Shown here piece after piece: positions 35,744-44,458 of a stretch of 46,807 nt of DNA (the stretch's first letter is position 1; each line of letters opens with the position of its first letter). The DNA comes from Spirochaetota bacterium (lineage in GTDB: Bacteria; Spirochaetota; Spirochaetia; SPDA01; B32-G16). The position numbers and the translations under genes are program-made. The DNA lies in contig QNBH01000003.1 in the NCBI GenBank assembly GCA_003645645.1, positions 1-46,807 on the forward strand. The letters are read 5' to 3'. Under the pieces are notes generated by a model that worked only from the letters and a program-made list of their open reading frames with translations, was not told the origin of the DNA and did not search any database.

Positions 35744-38617
35744 ATGAAGCTTCTAAAAAAGTTTGCTATAAGTCTTCTCATTACAGTCATTATGTTCAGT
35801 GCTTTCTCTCTACTCGCCTTCTCGGGCCTATTCGAAATCATAGAAACGAGATTCTACGATCAAAGGGTCACAAAAGAGATAGAGAGAGAGTTAAATCGGA
35901 CTTACTCAATTATTTCGGAGTTTCACCAAAAAAATATAGATCGTTTTCATTCTATTCTTACTTTAGATTCTGTAAAGAGAGTTTTTCTGCCCAATCAGAG
36001 TCAGGAAGATATATTCAGACGTGATACCATCTTTGAAAATCTTAAAAGCGAGTTCCCGGGAATATTGTATGTACGCTTTGTAGATACCAAGGGAAATATA
36101 CATTTCAGCACTTACGAAAACGATCTCCTTAAGAGAACCGATTTTAATATAGTCTATAAAAATCTAAAAGAAGTTGATAGAGAAATTCCTCAGGAAAAAT
36201 TGATTTTAAATGAAGGGGAAGAGATAAATAATATCATCGACGAATCCAGACAGGTAGTAATATATCAACTACCTTTTTACGATAATCTTGGCATTTATAA
36301 GGGGACTGTACTTTTTTATCTTTCAACAAAGAGTTTAAGGAATCTAATGCTCTCAAGGGGTATACTGCAACCTGGTCAGGATTTCTCTCTTGTCCACGAA
36401 TTAGGATATGTTTTTTATACTGATCTTGTGCAAAACGAGACGCTAAAAAGGGAGATCAAAACAGAGTGGGAATCATACAATAAAGGAAAAGAGATCGTAC
36501 TCCTGGCTTCAACAGATTTGAGAAAGCGCTTTTTCCTTTTTACCAGATACTCTGAGTGGTTTGGATTTGTAGGCTTTGTAATACCGGAAGATGTTTTTTC
36601 AATAAGTGATAGTCTGAAAGTAATTCTACTGGCAGCTTTTTTTATTACCACATTCCTGATCGTATTTCTGCTTCTCAACATAAAACAGGATAAACTGCTG
36701 GTTCTCTCGGAAAGGGTAAAGAGGTTTCAGATCAGATTCCTCAATGAGTTTATTGAAAATAAAGAAACAGTTGACTGGGAAAAATGGCAGAGTGAATTGA
36801 GGCTACTAAGGGAAGATGTAAAAAATCAGATAAAACGGGGGTTGGGAAAGTTAAAAGACAGAGAAGAGGAGAGTGTAGACCTACTTATTGATAAAAGCTG
36901 GGATGATATTATATCTACCTTGACCAGCATGGCTGAAAGGAAGAAGGGTGTAATAGAGAGCAGGATCGAAATTGCAAATCTGGAACAGGTTATCGAGAAG
37001 GTTTTAAAGAAGGGAAGATTTGCCTTACCGGTAGAGGTGAAAGGGCGGACTTCTGAAAAAAGGATAGAGAAGGTTGTTTCCGGAGAAGCCGGGTTTCATC
37101 CTACCGAAGAAAAAATAAAGGAACCCGAGGAGCTCGAAGAGGCAGAATCTGTTGGGGAGGTCGAAGAGGTTGAAGAACAGCTGGAAGAAATCGAAGAGGA
37201 GGAAGCCGAAGAGCTAGAGGAAATCGAAGAATTAAAGGAACCGGAAGAAGCACAGCCTGTTGGTGAGGTTGAAGAGCCGGAATACCTTGAAGAAGCAGAA
37301 CCGGCAGAAGAAGCGGAGGAAGTGGAAGAGATCGAAGAGGCAGAACCTGAGGAAGAAGCCGAGGAAGTTGAGGAATTGGAAGAGGCGGAACCGGTTGAAG
37401 AGGTTGAAGAGGTTGAAGAAGTTGAAGAAGTTGAGGAGGAGGAGGAGGAAGTCGAGGAGCTTGAAGGATTTGAAGAAGAACAACCTGTAGAAATCGAAGA
37501 AGAGGAATCCGAAGAAGCTGAAGAGGTAGAGGAAATTGAAGAGCTGGCAGCGATTGATATAGAACCTCTACCTGTTGAGGTCGAAGAGGAAGAATTAGAG
37601 GAGCTGCAAACGGTCGAAGAGACAGATATGGAGGAGGAATTACACCTTGAGAAAGTTTCCGGTGGATATAACGGCTACAGTATTTTCTCGAGGGGTGGTC
37701 CCGGAGAGTTCAATACACCTGTTAATTGGAAGGTATATATGTACGGTGAATCTGGTATGGAAGATGAAGAGCCTGCTTCTCTGGAAGAGATAGAGGAACC
37801 AGCAACAGAGCGATTAGCATTGGAGGAGAATCCAGCAGAAACGGATAATATCAAACTTCTTGACAAGCTCAGCCGCGAGAAAAAAATTGAATATTGCTCT
37901 ATAAGTGATGTAAAAGAGAAATTAATTCGTTTAACAGATGCCGTTGAAACTGATAGAAACGGTGTTTTACAAATTAAAGAGGAGGTATTTAACGAGAAAC
38001 TTTTTCCTAAGGATAATCAGTTTAAAGATCTTGCCGATAAAATAATTCAGGAAACGGAAAAGAAGAAGACATCTGCCGGTATTGAAACTCTCTACGGAGG
38101 AGAAGATATAGAGCTGCCAATTTCTCAGGTGGAGGAGGTAAGAGGAGAAGAGCGTAACGAGGTTTTGCCTTCTTTTCGTGATAACGGATTCGATTTTGAT
38201 TCTTTAATAAAGTACTTTGGTTTCAGACATATGCGAGTTATGAAATCTCTTCGGAGAATCTCAAAGAGTTTAAGGGCTCTTTCTGCCTCAATCCTCTTGA
38301 GCGAGAACGAAACACTTAAGAATAAAACATCCATAGGACTGGATGAGCATAGTAGAAAATCTTTTTTAATAGATAAGAAACACCTTTTATACAAATATTT
38401 TCTGCACAATCGAATGCTTCTGTTGATCCGTTTCCCAATAGACGGAACAATTGAATCACAAATCCCTCTATCCGCAGAAGATAGAAAAGCTATAGGGGGA
38501 TGCCTGTTCATTCCAATAATTTTCGAGAAAGAAGAAGCCTATCTTTTCCTCGGTCTTAAAACTCTAAACTTCTCCCTGTTGGAAGCGGTAAAAGTATTTG
38601 TTGATTTAAGCTGGTAA
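35744..38617 (+). CDS. Large membrane protein: Cache-like sensor domain, Glu-rich linker, GAF-like C-terminus
   Basis: The 957-aa protein has a first membrane span at about residues 8-30 and an extracytoplasmic domain of about 260 residues. That domain looks like a double-Cache sensor (FPGILYVRFVDTKGNIHFST; VIYQLPFYDNLGIYKGTVLFYLS). A second span lies at about 293-314. A charged cytoplasmic helix region follows. Residues about 450-632 are very rich in Glu with Val, Ala and Pro, partly built from 9-bp tandem repeats. The last 120 residues (RMLLLIRFPIDGT, GGCLFIPIIFEKEEAYLFLGLK) look like a GAF-type fold. No kinase, cyclase or methyl-accepting domain was found. It follows the alpha operon but has its own promoter. 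The function is unknown; a signal-sensing or scaffold role is plausible. The domain names rest on pattern only. Confidence 0.75.
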   Translation: MKLLKKFAISLLITVIMFSAFSLLAFSGLFEIIETRFYDQRVTKEIERELNRTYSIISEFHQKNIDRFHSILTLDSVKRVFLPNQSQEDIFRRDTIFENLKSEFPGILYVRFVDTKGNIHFSTYENDLLKRTDFNIVYKNLKEVDREIPQEKLILNEGEEINNIIDESRQVVIYQLPFYDNLGIYKGTVLFYLSTKSLRNLMLSRGILQPGQDFSLVHELGYVFYTDLVQNETLKREIKTEWESYNKGKEIVLLASTDLRKRFFLFTRYSEWFGFVGFVIPEDVFSISDSLKVILLAAFFITTFLIVFLLLNIKQDKLLVLSERVKRFQIRFLNEFIENKETVDWEKWQSELRLLREDVKNQIKRGLGKLKDREEESVDLLIDKSWDDIISTLTSMAERKKGVIESRIEIANLEQVIEKVLKKGRFALPVEVKGRTSEKRIEKVVSGEAGFHPTEEKIKEPEELEEAESVGEVEEVEEQLEEIEEEEAEELEEIEELKEPEEAQPVGEVEEPEYLEEAEPAEEAEEVEEIEEAEPEEEAEEVEELEEAEPVEEVEEVEEVEEVEEEEEEVEELEGFEEEQPVEIEEEESEEAEEVEEIEELAAIDIEPLPVEVEEEELEELQTVEETDMEEELHLEKVSGGYNGYSIFSRGGPGEFNTPVNWKVYMYGESGMEDEEPASLEEIEEPATERLALEENPAETDNIKLLDKLSREKKIEYCSISDVKEKLIRLTDAVETDRNGVLQIKEEVFNEKLFPKDNQFKDLADKIIQETEKKKTSAGIETLYGGEDIELPISQVEEVRGEERNEVLPSFRDNGFDFDSLIKYFGFRHMRVMKSLRRISKSLRALSASILLSENETLKNKTSIGLDEHSRKSFLIDKKHLLYKYFLHNRMLLLIRFPIDGTIESQIPLSAEDRKAIGGCLFIPIIFEKEEAYLFLGLKTLNFSLLEAVKVFVDLSW

Positions 38618-38678
38618 TTTTTTTATCATTTTAAGGCTTTCTATTGTTATATTTTTATATCATTAAGATATAACTTTC

Positions 38679-38706
38679 TTGACAAAAGTTCTGTAACAAT
38701 TATAAT
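38679..38706 (+). promoter_or_regulatory. Consensus sigma-70 promoter of rny
   Basis: TTGACA (38679-38684), 16-bp spacer, TATAAT (38701-38706). It is the best consensus promoter in the window and probably drives rny, the phosphoesterase gene and tlyA. Confidence 0.85.
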
Positions 38707-38738
38707 TGTTTGAATACTTTGAAGTGGGGGAAGATGAT

Positions 38739-40268
38739 ATGTCTATATTATTTTATATCATGCTTCCTCTCACTGGTTTGATTCTAGGTTGGACTATCAG
38801 ATGGCTTTATGCCAGATTTCAACTTTCTTCAGTAGAACAGAAAGCAGAACGCATCCGGCAGGATGCGATAAAGGAGGCGGAAGCCCAAAAAAAAGAAGTT
38901 ATTCTAGAAGCAAAAGACGAATTACTTCGTGAGAGAAATCAACAGGAACGGGAATTTAGAGAACGAAGAAATGAATTACAGCGATTCGAAAGGCGTTTAT
39001 TACAAAGAGAGGAAAACCTAGAAAGAAAGACGTCTGCACGGGATAAACTGGCGCAGTCTCTATCAGACCGTGAGGGGAATTTGATTCAAAAAGAAACTAT
39101 CTTAAATAAAGAAGAAGAGAGGTTAAAAAAAGAACTAGAAAAAATAGCGAAAATAACCAAAGAAGAAGCAAAAAATTTAATAATCCAGTCTATGCAGGAA
39201 GAGTCGCGCAGAGATGCGCAGGTCCTTGTGAATAAAATCGAAGAAGAAGCCAGGGCGTCTGCCGAGAAAAAGGCAAGAGAAATTCTCGTAACCACCATGC
39301 AAAGACTCGCAACAGAAACCAGCTCGGAGATGACCGTTACTTCTGTAAATCTTCCCAATGATGAAATGAAGGGCAGGATAATCGGAAGAGAGGGCAGAAA
39401 TATCAGAACCCTGGAAACACTAACAGGTGTTGATATCATTATTGATGATACTCCCGAAGCCGTGGTTATCTCCTGTTTCGATCCCATCAGAAGGGAGATA
39501 TCAAGGATAGCTCTTGAAAGACTGATTGCTGATGGCAGAATTCATCCTGCCAGAATCGAAGAAATCGTTCAAAAAGTTACAAAAGAGATCAGTCAGAAAA
39601 TTATTGAAGAGGGGGAAAGGGTCGTATTTGATCTTGGCATTCACAACATGACCCATGAGGGTATTCGAGCTCTGGGTAGACTCTTCTTCAGATCCAGTTA
39701 TGGTCAGAACGTTCTAATGCATTCAAAAGAGGTAGCGGTTATTGCAGGGATGATAGCAGCCGAAGTAGGTGCAGATCAGGAAATTGCAAAAAAGGCTGCT
39801 TTGCTTCACGATATCGGAAAGGGGATCGAAACAGAGAGTAACGGTAACCATGCAGAGATAGGGGCCGAGCTTGCCCGGAAAATGGGAGAAGATCCGCGAA
39901 TTATTAACTCTATTGTGGCTCATCATAATGATGTGGAACCAAACTGCATAGAATCTGTGATAGTACAGGTAGCTGATGCGATTTCGGCATCCAGACCGGG
40001 AGCAAGGAGGGAGAGCCTGGATAATTACATAAAAAGGCTCGAAAATCTGGAAAATATTGCCGAAAGTTTCAAGGGTGTTGACAAGGCTTATGCCATTCAG
40101 GCCGGCAGAGAGCTACGTATAATCGTAAATAATGAAGTGGTAAATGATGAGCAGGCAAAGGAAATGGCCAAAGAAATTTCAAAAAAGATCGAAACACAAC
40201 TTCGTTATCCCGGCAGGATTAAGGTTACTATTATAAGAGAAACAAGAATAATAGAGTATGCCCGATAG
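38739..40268 (+). CDS. rny: Ribonuclease Y
   Basis: The 509-aa protein has an N-terminal membrane anchor (MSILFYIMLPLTGLILGWTI). A long coiled coil of charged residues (about 30-190) follows. A KH RNA-binding domain comes next (GRIIGREGRNIRTLETLTGV, about 208-230). The HD hydrolase domain has the metal pair His357-Asp358 (LLHDIGKG) and AHHND downstream. RNase Y starts mRNA decay at the membrane. ATG 38739 is used because GGGGGAAG lies upstream; an in-frame TTG at 38706 overlaps the -10 box. The stop codon is in the loop of a perfect hairpin. The next gene starts 36 bp later. Confidence 0.96.
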   Translation: MSILFYIMLPLTGLILGWTIRWLYARFQLSSVEQKAERIRQDAIKEAEAQKKEVILEAKDELLRERNQQEREFRERRNELQRFERRLLQREENLERKTSARDKLAQSLSDREGNLIQKETILNKEEERLKKELEKIAKITKEEAKNLIIQSMQEESRRDAQVLVNKIEEEARASAEKKAREILVTTMQRLATETSSEMTVTSVNLPNDEMKGRIIGREGRNIRTLETLTGVDIIIDDTPEAVVISCFDPIRREISRIALERLIADGRIHPARIEEIVQKVTKEISQKIIEEGERVVFDLGIHNMTHEGIRALGRLFFRSSYGQNVLMHSKEVAVIAGMIAAEVGADQEIAKKAALLHDIGKGIETESNGNHAEIGAELARKMGEDPRIINSIVAHHNDVEPNCIESVIVQVADAISASRPGARRESLDNYIKRLENLENIAESFKGVDKAYAIQAGRELRIIVNNEVVNDEQAKEMAKEISKKIETQLRYPGRIKVTIIRETRIIEYAR

Positions 40269-40279
40269 GGCATACTCTA
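40252..40279 (+). other. Perfect 12-bp hairpin across the rny stop codon
   Basis: TAGAGTATGCCC (40252-40263), loop GATA, GGGCATACTCTA (40268-40279). The rny stop TAG (40266-40268) starts in the loop. There is no T-tract behind it (GAATATTATTTC), so it is not a standard terminator. It could be a stabiliser, a processing site or an attenuator between rny and the next gene. Confidence 0.75.
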
Positions 40280-40304
40280 GAATATTATTTCTTAAGGATA
40301 ATTT

Positions 40305-41099
40305 GTGTCAGACATCTTAAATGTTCTCTTCCTGGGTGATGTTGTGGGTCGCCCGGGTTGCAGAGCACTTTTTATAGGTCTCAAAACCCTTTCAAAGAAG
40401 TATAACTCCGATCTTGTAATAGTAAATGGAGAAAATGCCGCAGAGGGATTCGGAATAACTCCTGTGATTGCAGACCAGTTCTTTACTTCTGGAGTGGACA
40501 TAATTACCACAGGTAATCATATCTGGCAGAAAGAAGAAATACTTACCTATATGAGTGTAAACCCCCGCATATTACGACCCGAGAACTATCCAGATGGTGC
40601 TCCGGGAAAGGGGTACTGTACCTATAAGGTAAAGGGTTTTGATGTGGCGGTAATAAATTTGCAGGGGCGAGTAAGAATGATGAATCTGAATTGCCCCTTC
40701 ATATACGGGAGAAAACTTGTAAAAAAACTTAAAAAAAATACAAATATTATTATTGTAGATTTTCATGCAGAGGATCCCGAAGAGAAAGAATCTCTCGGTA
40801 TGTATCTGGACGGTCTGGTAACAGCAGTCCTGGGAACGCATACCCATGTGCAGACTGGAGATGAGAGAATTATGCCCGGAGGCACGGCATATATTTCTGA
40901 TGTCGGAATGATCGGTCCTGTGAATAGTGTAATAGGATTCGACAAAAATATTGCCTTAAAAAGGTCGCTCACCCAGATGCCTCTTAAAATGGTAGTTGCC
41001 GAAAATCCCGCCGTTATCAACGGAGTGTTTCTCCAAATTGATACAGCAACAGGAAAAGCCAAAAAGATAGAAAGAATATGGGAGATGTGCTCTGTCTAG
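40305..41099 (+). CDS. TIGR00282-family metallophosphoesterase (YmdB-like)
   Basis: The 264-aa protein has calcineurin-like metal motifs in order: GDVVGRPG, NGENAAEGFGI, TGNHIWQKEE, FHAEDPEEKESLG, GTHTHVQTGD and ISDVGMIGP. This matches the family of Bacillus YmdB, a 2',3'-cyclic-nucleotide phosphodiesterase that is often the neighbour of rny, as here. It is cytoplasmic and starts with GTG (AAGGA 8 nt before). Its end overlaps the probable tlyA start. The enzymatic substrate in this organism is inferred from the family. Confidence 0.92.
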   Translation: MSDILNVLFLGDVVGRPGCRALFIGLKTLSKKYNSDLVIVNGENAAEGFGITPVIADQFFTSGVDIITTGNHIWQKEEILTYMSVNPRILRPENYPDGAPGKGYCTYKVKGFDVAVINLQGRVRMMNLNCPFIYGRKLVKKLKKNTNIIIVDFHAEDPEEKESLGMYLDGLVTAVLGTHTHVQTGDERIMPGGTAYISDVGMIGPVNSVIGFDKNIALKRSLTQMPLKMVVAENPAVINGVFLQIDTATGKAKKIERIWEMCSV

Positions 41100-41871
41100 T
41101 AGAAAGACACTTCTGGATATTCTTTCTCAACGCTATCCCGACTTTTCACGCAAAGAACTTTCTGCAATGGTGATGTGCGGAGAAGTTATGGTAAACGGGG
41201 AGACTCTAAGGTTTCCCCGCATAGTAATTCCGGAAGACTCAATTATCTCTCTCAAGATTAAAGATTATGTCTCACGCGGAGGGGTTAAACTTGAGTTTGC
41301 TTTGAAAAAATGGAATATTGGTGTTGCGGGAAAAGTATTCATAGATGTAGGAGCCTCCACCGGTGGATTCACCCATTGTCTTCTTAAGCATGGAGCAGAA
41401 AATGTTCATGCAGTCGATGTTGGGTACAACCTTATTGATTACTCATTGAGACAGGACAGCAGAGTATTATTGCATGAAAGAATCAACATAATGGATGTAA
41501 AGGAGCTTTTTCCGGAACCACAGGCTGCAGTGGTCGATTTATCCTTTCGCTCGATTACAGGAGCCGCCTCTCATATTCTCAATCTGGTTTCGGAGAAATG
41601 GCTTATCGCTCTGATAAAACCGCAGTTTGAATGGCAAGATCCTGATAAACGGTTCAGAGGGGTAATAAAAGATAAAGGGGATCTCCTTAGAGTTATGAAA
41701 AATGTGGTAGACTCCCTGTGGGAAGAAAAGGCTTTTGTTACAAAGACTCTCCCCTCACCCATAAAAGGGAGGAAGGGGAATGTGGAGTTTTTATTTCTTA
41801 TTCAGGACTCGGAGGATAAATGCAGAGAGGAAATCCTGGAACGTCTCAAATTTGCCGTTAAAACTCTATAA
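41092..41871 (+). CDS. tlyA: TlyA-family rRNA (cytidine-2'-O)-methyltransferase
   Basis: The protein has an S4 RNA-binding domain (RKTLLDILSQRYPDFSRKEL, then VMCGEVMVNGETL). An FtsJ-like AdoMet methyltransferase domain follows, with FIDVGASTGGFTHCLLKHGA, AVDVGY, VVDLSFRSI and ALIKPQFE. The family methylates 16S and 23S rRNA and affects capreomycin sensitivity. The first ordinary start codon, ATG 41167, would remove two thirds of the S4 domain. In-frame similarity continues upstream to a stop at 41068, and the only candidate there is CTG 41092, behind GGGAGA and overlapping the stop codon of the previous gene. I use 41092 (259 aa), as a CTG start with coupled translation; the start remains uncertain. 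Confidence 0.9.
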   Translation: MSSRKTLLDILSQRYPDFSRKELSAMVMCGEVMVNGETLRFPRIVIPEDSIISLKIKDYVSRGGVKLEFALKKWNIGVAGKVFIDVGASTGGFTHCLLKHGAENVHAVDVGYNLIDYSLRQDSRVLLHERINIMDVKELFPEPQAAVVDLSFRSITGAASHILNLVSEKWLIALIKPQFEWQDPDKRFRGVIKDKGDLLRVMKNVVDSLWEEKAFVTKTLPSPIKGRKGNVEFLFLIQDSEDKCREEILERLKFAVKTL

Positions 41872-41902
41872 ATACATTCTCTATGCCATGGAAAGGAGAG
41901 GC

Positions 41903-42634
41903 CTAAAATGATTCTCTGTCCAGAGGCTTTTCTATATTAACACCTTCTGCACCTAAGTACTTATGCCTTTTACCTTCTATCAGGAATTGCACTTTCTTGA
42001 CTGTGCTGTATTCGGTTGCAGTATATACTATCTGTTTAAGCTGAGCAATATAACCCTCTACTCCCAGAGAATTAAATCGAAAGGATTCGTTGAAATCGAT
42101 GTAGGCAATATGGTCCTTTACATATACCGATCTAAGCTCAGTTTTTTCAGGAATAAGAGTTATAAGTTCCATGTTAAGTTCGGAAGGCGAGGGCCCGTTA
42201 AGAAGGGCTTTAATTGTTTCGGTGAGGGGAGAGTCAACATAGTAGATGGAGCGTTTTACCGGTTTAAGATTTATATCTCCGTTTTGTTTTACTTCGATGA
42301 AATATAGCGATGCCTTTCTCATGTTCTTTTCTTCGGGTATTTTCTCAGGCTCTTTCTCAGGAGGTAAAGAGTCCTCAATATTAAGAACAATTTCCGGATT
42401 TTCTTCGGGAGAAGAAGTAGATCTGTCTTCTCTTTCCTTATCCTCTTTAGCGGGAGTTTTTCGTAATAGTTCTGGTTTTCTGTCAATCTGAAGTTCCCTT
42501 GAAATTACATTGAGGAAGCCCGTTTTTTCAAATACGTTATTGATAGTTTGCCTGTTGAATAAAAAAATAACCAGTACCAGCAGGATCAATGCTATCCAGA
42601 AAAGACATCCGATAGAAGTTTTTTTCTTGCTCAT
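41903..42634 (-). CDS. Membrane-anchored GerMN-domain protein
   Basis: The 243-aa protein has an N-terminal signal anchor ([20 protein letters not shown] plus LVIFLF) and a Glu/Pro-rich linker (about 50-95). The C-terminal domain has [53 protein letters not shown] and [19 protein letters not shown]. This is the GerMN pattern, first named in spore-germination protein GerM but common in non-sporing bacteria as an envelope protein. Met codons 8 and 6 positions upstream (42658, 42652) are alternatives. It converges on tlyA with 31 bp between and diverges from ptsI. Confidence 0.85.
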   Translation of the reverse strand: MSKKKTSIGCLFWIALILLVLVIFLFNRQTINNVFEKTGFLNVISRELQIDRKPELLRKTPAKEDKEREDRSTSSPEENPEIVLNIEDSLPPEKEPEKIPEEKNMRKASLYFIEVKQNGDINLKPVKRSIYYVDSPLTETIKALLNGPSPSELNMELITLIPEKTELRSVYVKDHIAYIDFNESFRFNSLGVEGYIAQLKQIVYTATEYSTVKKVQFLIEGKRHKYLGAEGVNIEKPLDRESF

Positions 42635-42666
42635 TACTTTCTTTATCGGCATCAGCAATACTGTAT

Positions 42667-42695
42667 TTGACAGCTTGTGAAAAAGAGCGTATAGT
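42667..42695 (+). promoter_or_regulatory. Consensus sigma-70 promoter of ptsI
   Basis: TTGACA (42667-42672), 17-bp spacer, TATAGT (42690-42695). The ATG is at 42706, so the leader is only about 4 nt and carries no ribosome-binding site. Confidence 0.8.
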
Positions 42696-42705
42696 TAATT
42701 CGGAT

Positions 42706-44451
42706 ATGAAGAATCTGAAAGGTATTCCGGCATCTCCGGGGATAGCAATAGGTAAAGCTTTTTTATATCTTGACGATATAATAAAGATACCCAAATACGA
42801 AGTAAGCGAAGACGAAATACATCTCGAGTTTACAAGGTTTTTGGAAGCTACAAAGAGAGCCTCGGAAGAGATTCACGAAATTAAGAAAAAGACTTCTTCA
42901 GGGAAGGGAAATGACGAGATAAATTTTCTCGATTCCCATCTGCTTATGCTGAACGATCCTGAGTTTCATGAGAAAGTTAATACGGGATTGAAAAACTATA
43001 TGAAGAATGTAGAATGGGTTTTATTCCAGGTTATGGAAGAACTTATAGAGAAACTCAATTCTTCCAGCGATGGCTATCTCCGGGAACGTACTATTGACAT
43101 ACATGATGTGTCCAAAAGGGTGCTAAATCATCTAATGTACAGAGTACGAATCTCTCTTGCCGATCTAAGCGAAGAAGTAATTTTGGTTACCCATAACCTT
43201 CTTCCTTCGGACGCACTGCAGATGAACAAACGCATGATCAAGGGCATCGCCATGGATGCAGGAGGAAAAACCTCCCATACTGCTATTCTGGCGAGGTCTT
43301 TTGAAATACCTGCCGTACTGGGGTTATCGAGTATAGTACAAAATGTAAGTACAGGCGATGAAATTATCGTAGATGGTAATAAAGGTGTAGTAATAATCAA
43401 CCCGGACCAGTCTACCAAACAGCGATATTTAATTTCTCAGAGTGAGTGGCAGAGGAGAGAAGCGGAGCTCCTCACCTTAAACGAACTGCCTGCCGAAACC
43501 AAGGATGGGAAGCTGATTAAGCTGAGTGCAAATATCGAGGTGCCGGAAGAGACTGACTCCGTATTGGCTCATGGCGCAGACGGTATAGGACTTTTTCGTT
43601 CGGAGTTTCTCTTTCTTCAGTCAAAGGGGCTTTCTTCAGAGGAAACTCAGTACGAGTATTACACCAGGGTATTAAAAGCGATGAAAGGAAAACCCGTTAC
43701 AATTCGTACTCTGGATGTGGGGGGGGATAAGATTATCGCCGATATGGAAGGGTTGGGTGAGAAGAATCCCTTGCTAGGCTGGAGAGCTATTCGATACTGT
43801 CTTGCCAGAGAGGATATCTTTAAAACTCAGCTCAGGGCTCTTTTCAGGGCATCAATTCACGGAGATTTAAAAATTATGTTTCCCATGATATCCGGTCTCG
43901 AGGAGCTATCCAGGGCAGAAGAAATTCTGGAAGAAGTAAAGGAAGAGTTAGGTAAGGAAGGCATATCTTTCAGGGAAGACATACCTGTGGGAATCATGAT
44001 AGAGGTGCCATCCGCCGCACTTACTGCGGATATACTTGCAAAAAGGGTAGATTTTTTCTCATTAGGGACGAATGACCTGATTCAATACACAGTTGCGGTG
44101 GATCGTGGTAACGAGAAAGTAGCCTATCTATATGAACCTTTTCATCCGGGAGTTTTACGTCTTATCAAAATGACAATCGATAGTGCCCATGAACAGGGGA
44201 TTCCCGTAGGGATGTGTGGTGAGATGGCCGGTGATCCTATGGCTTCGATTATCCTTCTCGGTCTGGGACTCGATGAGTACAGCATGAGCCCCTTTAGCAT
44301 TCCGGAAATAAAGAAAATTGTAAGATCCATAACCATAGCCGAAGCAGAAGAGCTTGTGGGAACAATTATGGAGATGAAATCTTTCGAAGAAATAGATCAT
44401 TTCGTAAATGTGTGGATGCACGAGCGATTCGACCTTGTTACAGCTTCTTGA
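42706..44451 (+). CDS. ptsI: PTS enzyme I (phosphoenolpyruvate-protein phosphotransferase)
   Basis: The 581-aa protein starts [20 protein letters not shown]. The phosphorylated histidine is His191 in [23 protein letters not shown]-binding parts follow: [50 protein letters not shown] and [11 protein letters not shown], with the catalytic Cys in the last. It passes phosphate from PEP to HPr. No ptsH or sugar-specific EII lies nearby, which fits spirochaetes where PTS is often reduced to a regulatory chain. ATG 42706 is chosen over TTG 42667, which is inside the promoter. der follows after 7 bp. Confidence 0.96.
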   Translation: MKNLKGIPASPGIAIGKAFLYLDDIIKIPKYEVSEDEIHLEFTRFLEATKRASEEIHEIKKKTSSGKGNDEINFLDSHLLMLNDPEFHEKVNTGLKNYMKNVEWVLFQVMEELIEKLNSSSDGYLRERTIDIHDVSKRVLNHLMYRVRISLADLSEEVILVTHNLLPSDALQMNKRMIKGIAMDAGGKTSHTAILARSFEIPAVLGLSSIVQNVSTGDEIIVDGNKGVVIINPDQSTKQRYLISQSEWQRREAELLTLNELPAETKDGKLIKLSANIEVPEETDSVLAHGADGIGLFRSEFLFLQSKGLSSEETQYEYYTRVLKAMKGKPVTIRTLDVGGDKIIADMEGLGEKNPLLGWRAIRYCLAREDIFKTQLRALFRASIHGDLKIMFPMISGLEELSRAEEILEEVKEELGKEGISFREDIPVGIMIEVPSAALTADILAKRVDFFSLGTNDLIQYTVAVDRGNEKVAYLYEPFHPGVLRLIKMTIDSAHEQGIPVGMCGEMAGDPMASIILLGLGLDEYSMSPFSIPEIKKIVRSITIAEAEELVGTIMEMKSFEEIDHFVNVWMHERFDLVTAS

Positions 44452-44458
44452 TAAAAAA

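Noticed and set aside
37260-37490. Lys/Arg-rich and Phe/Leu-rich open frames in other frames of the Glu-rich region
   Set aside because: They are shadows of the GAA/GAG repeats and have no start signals.
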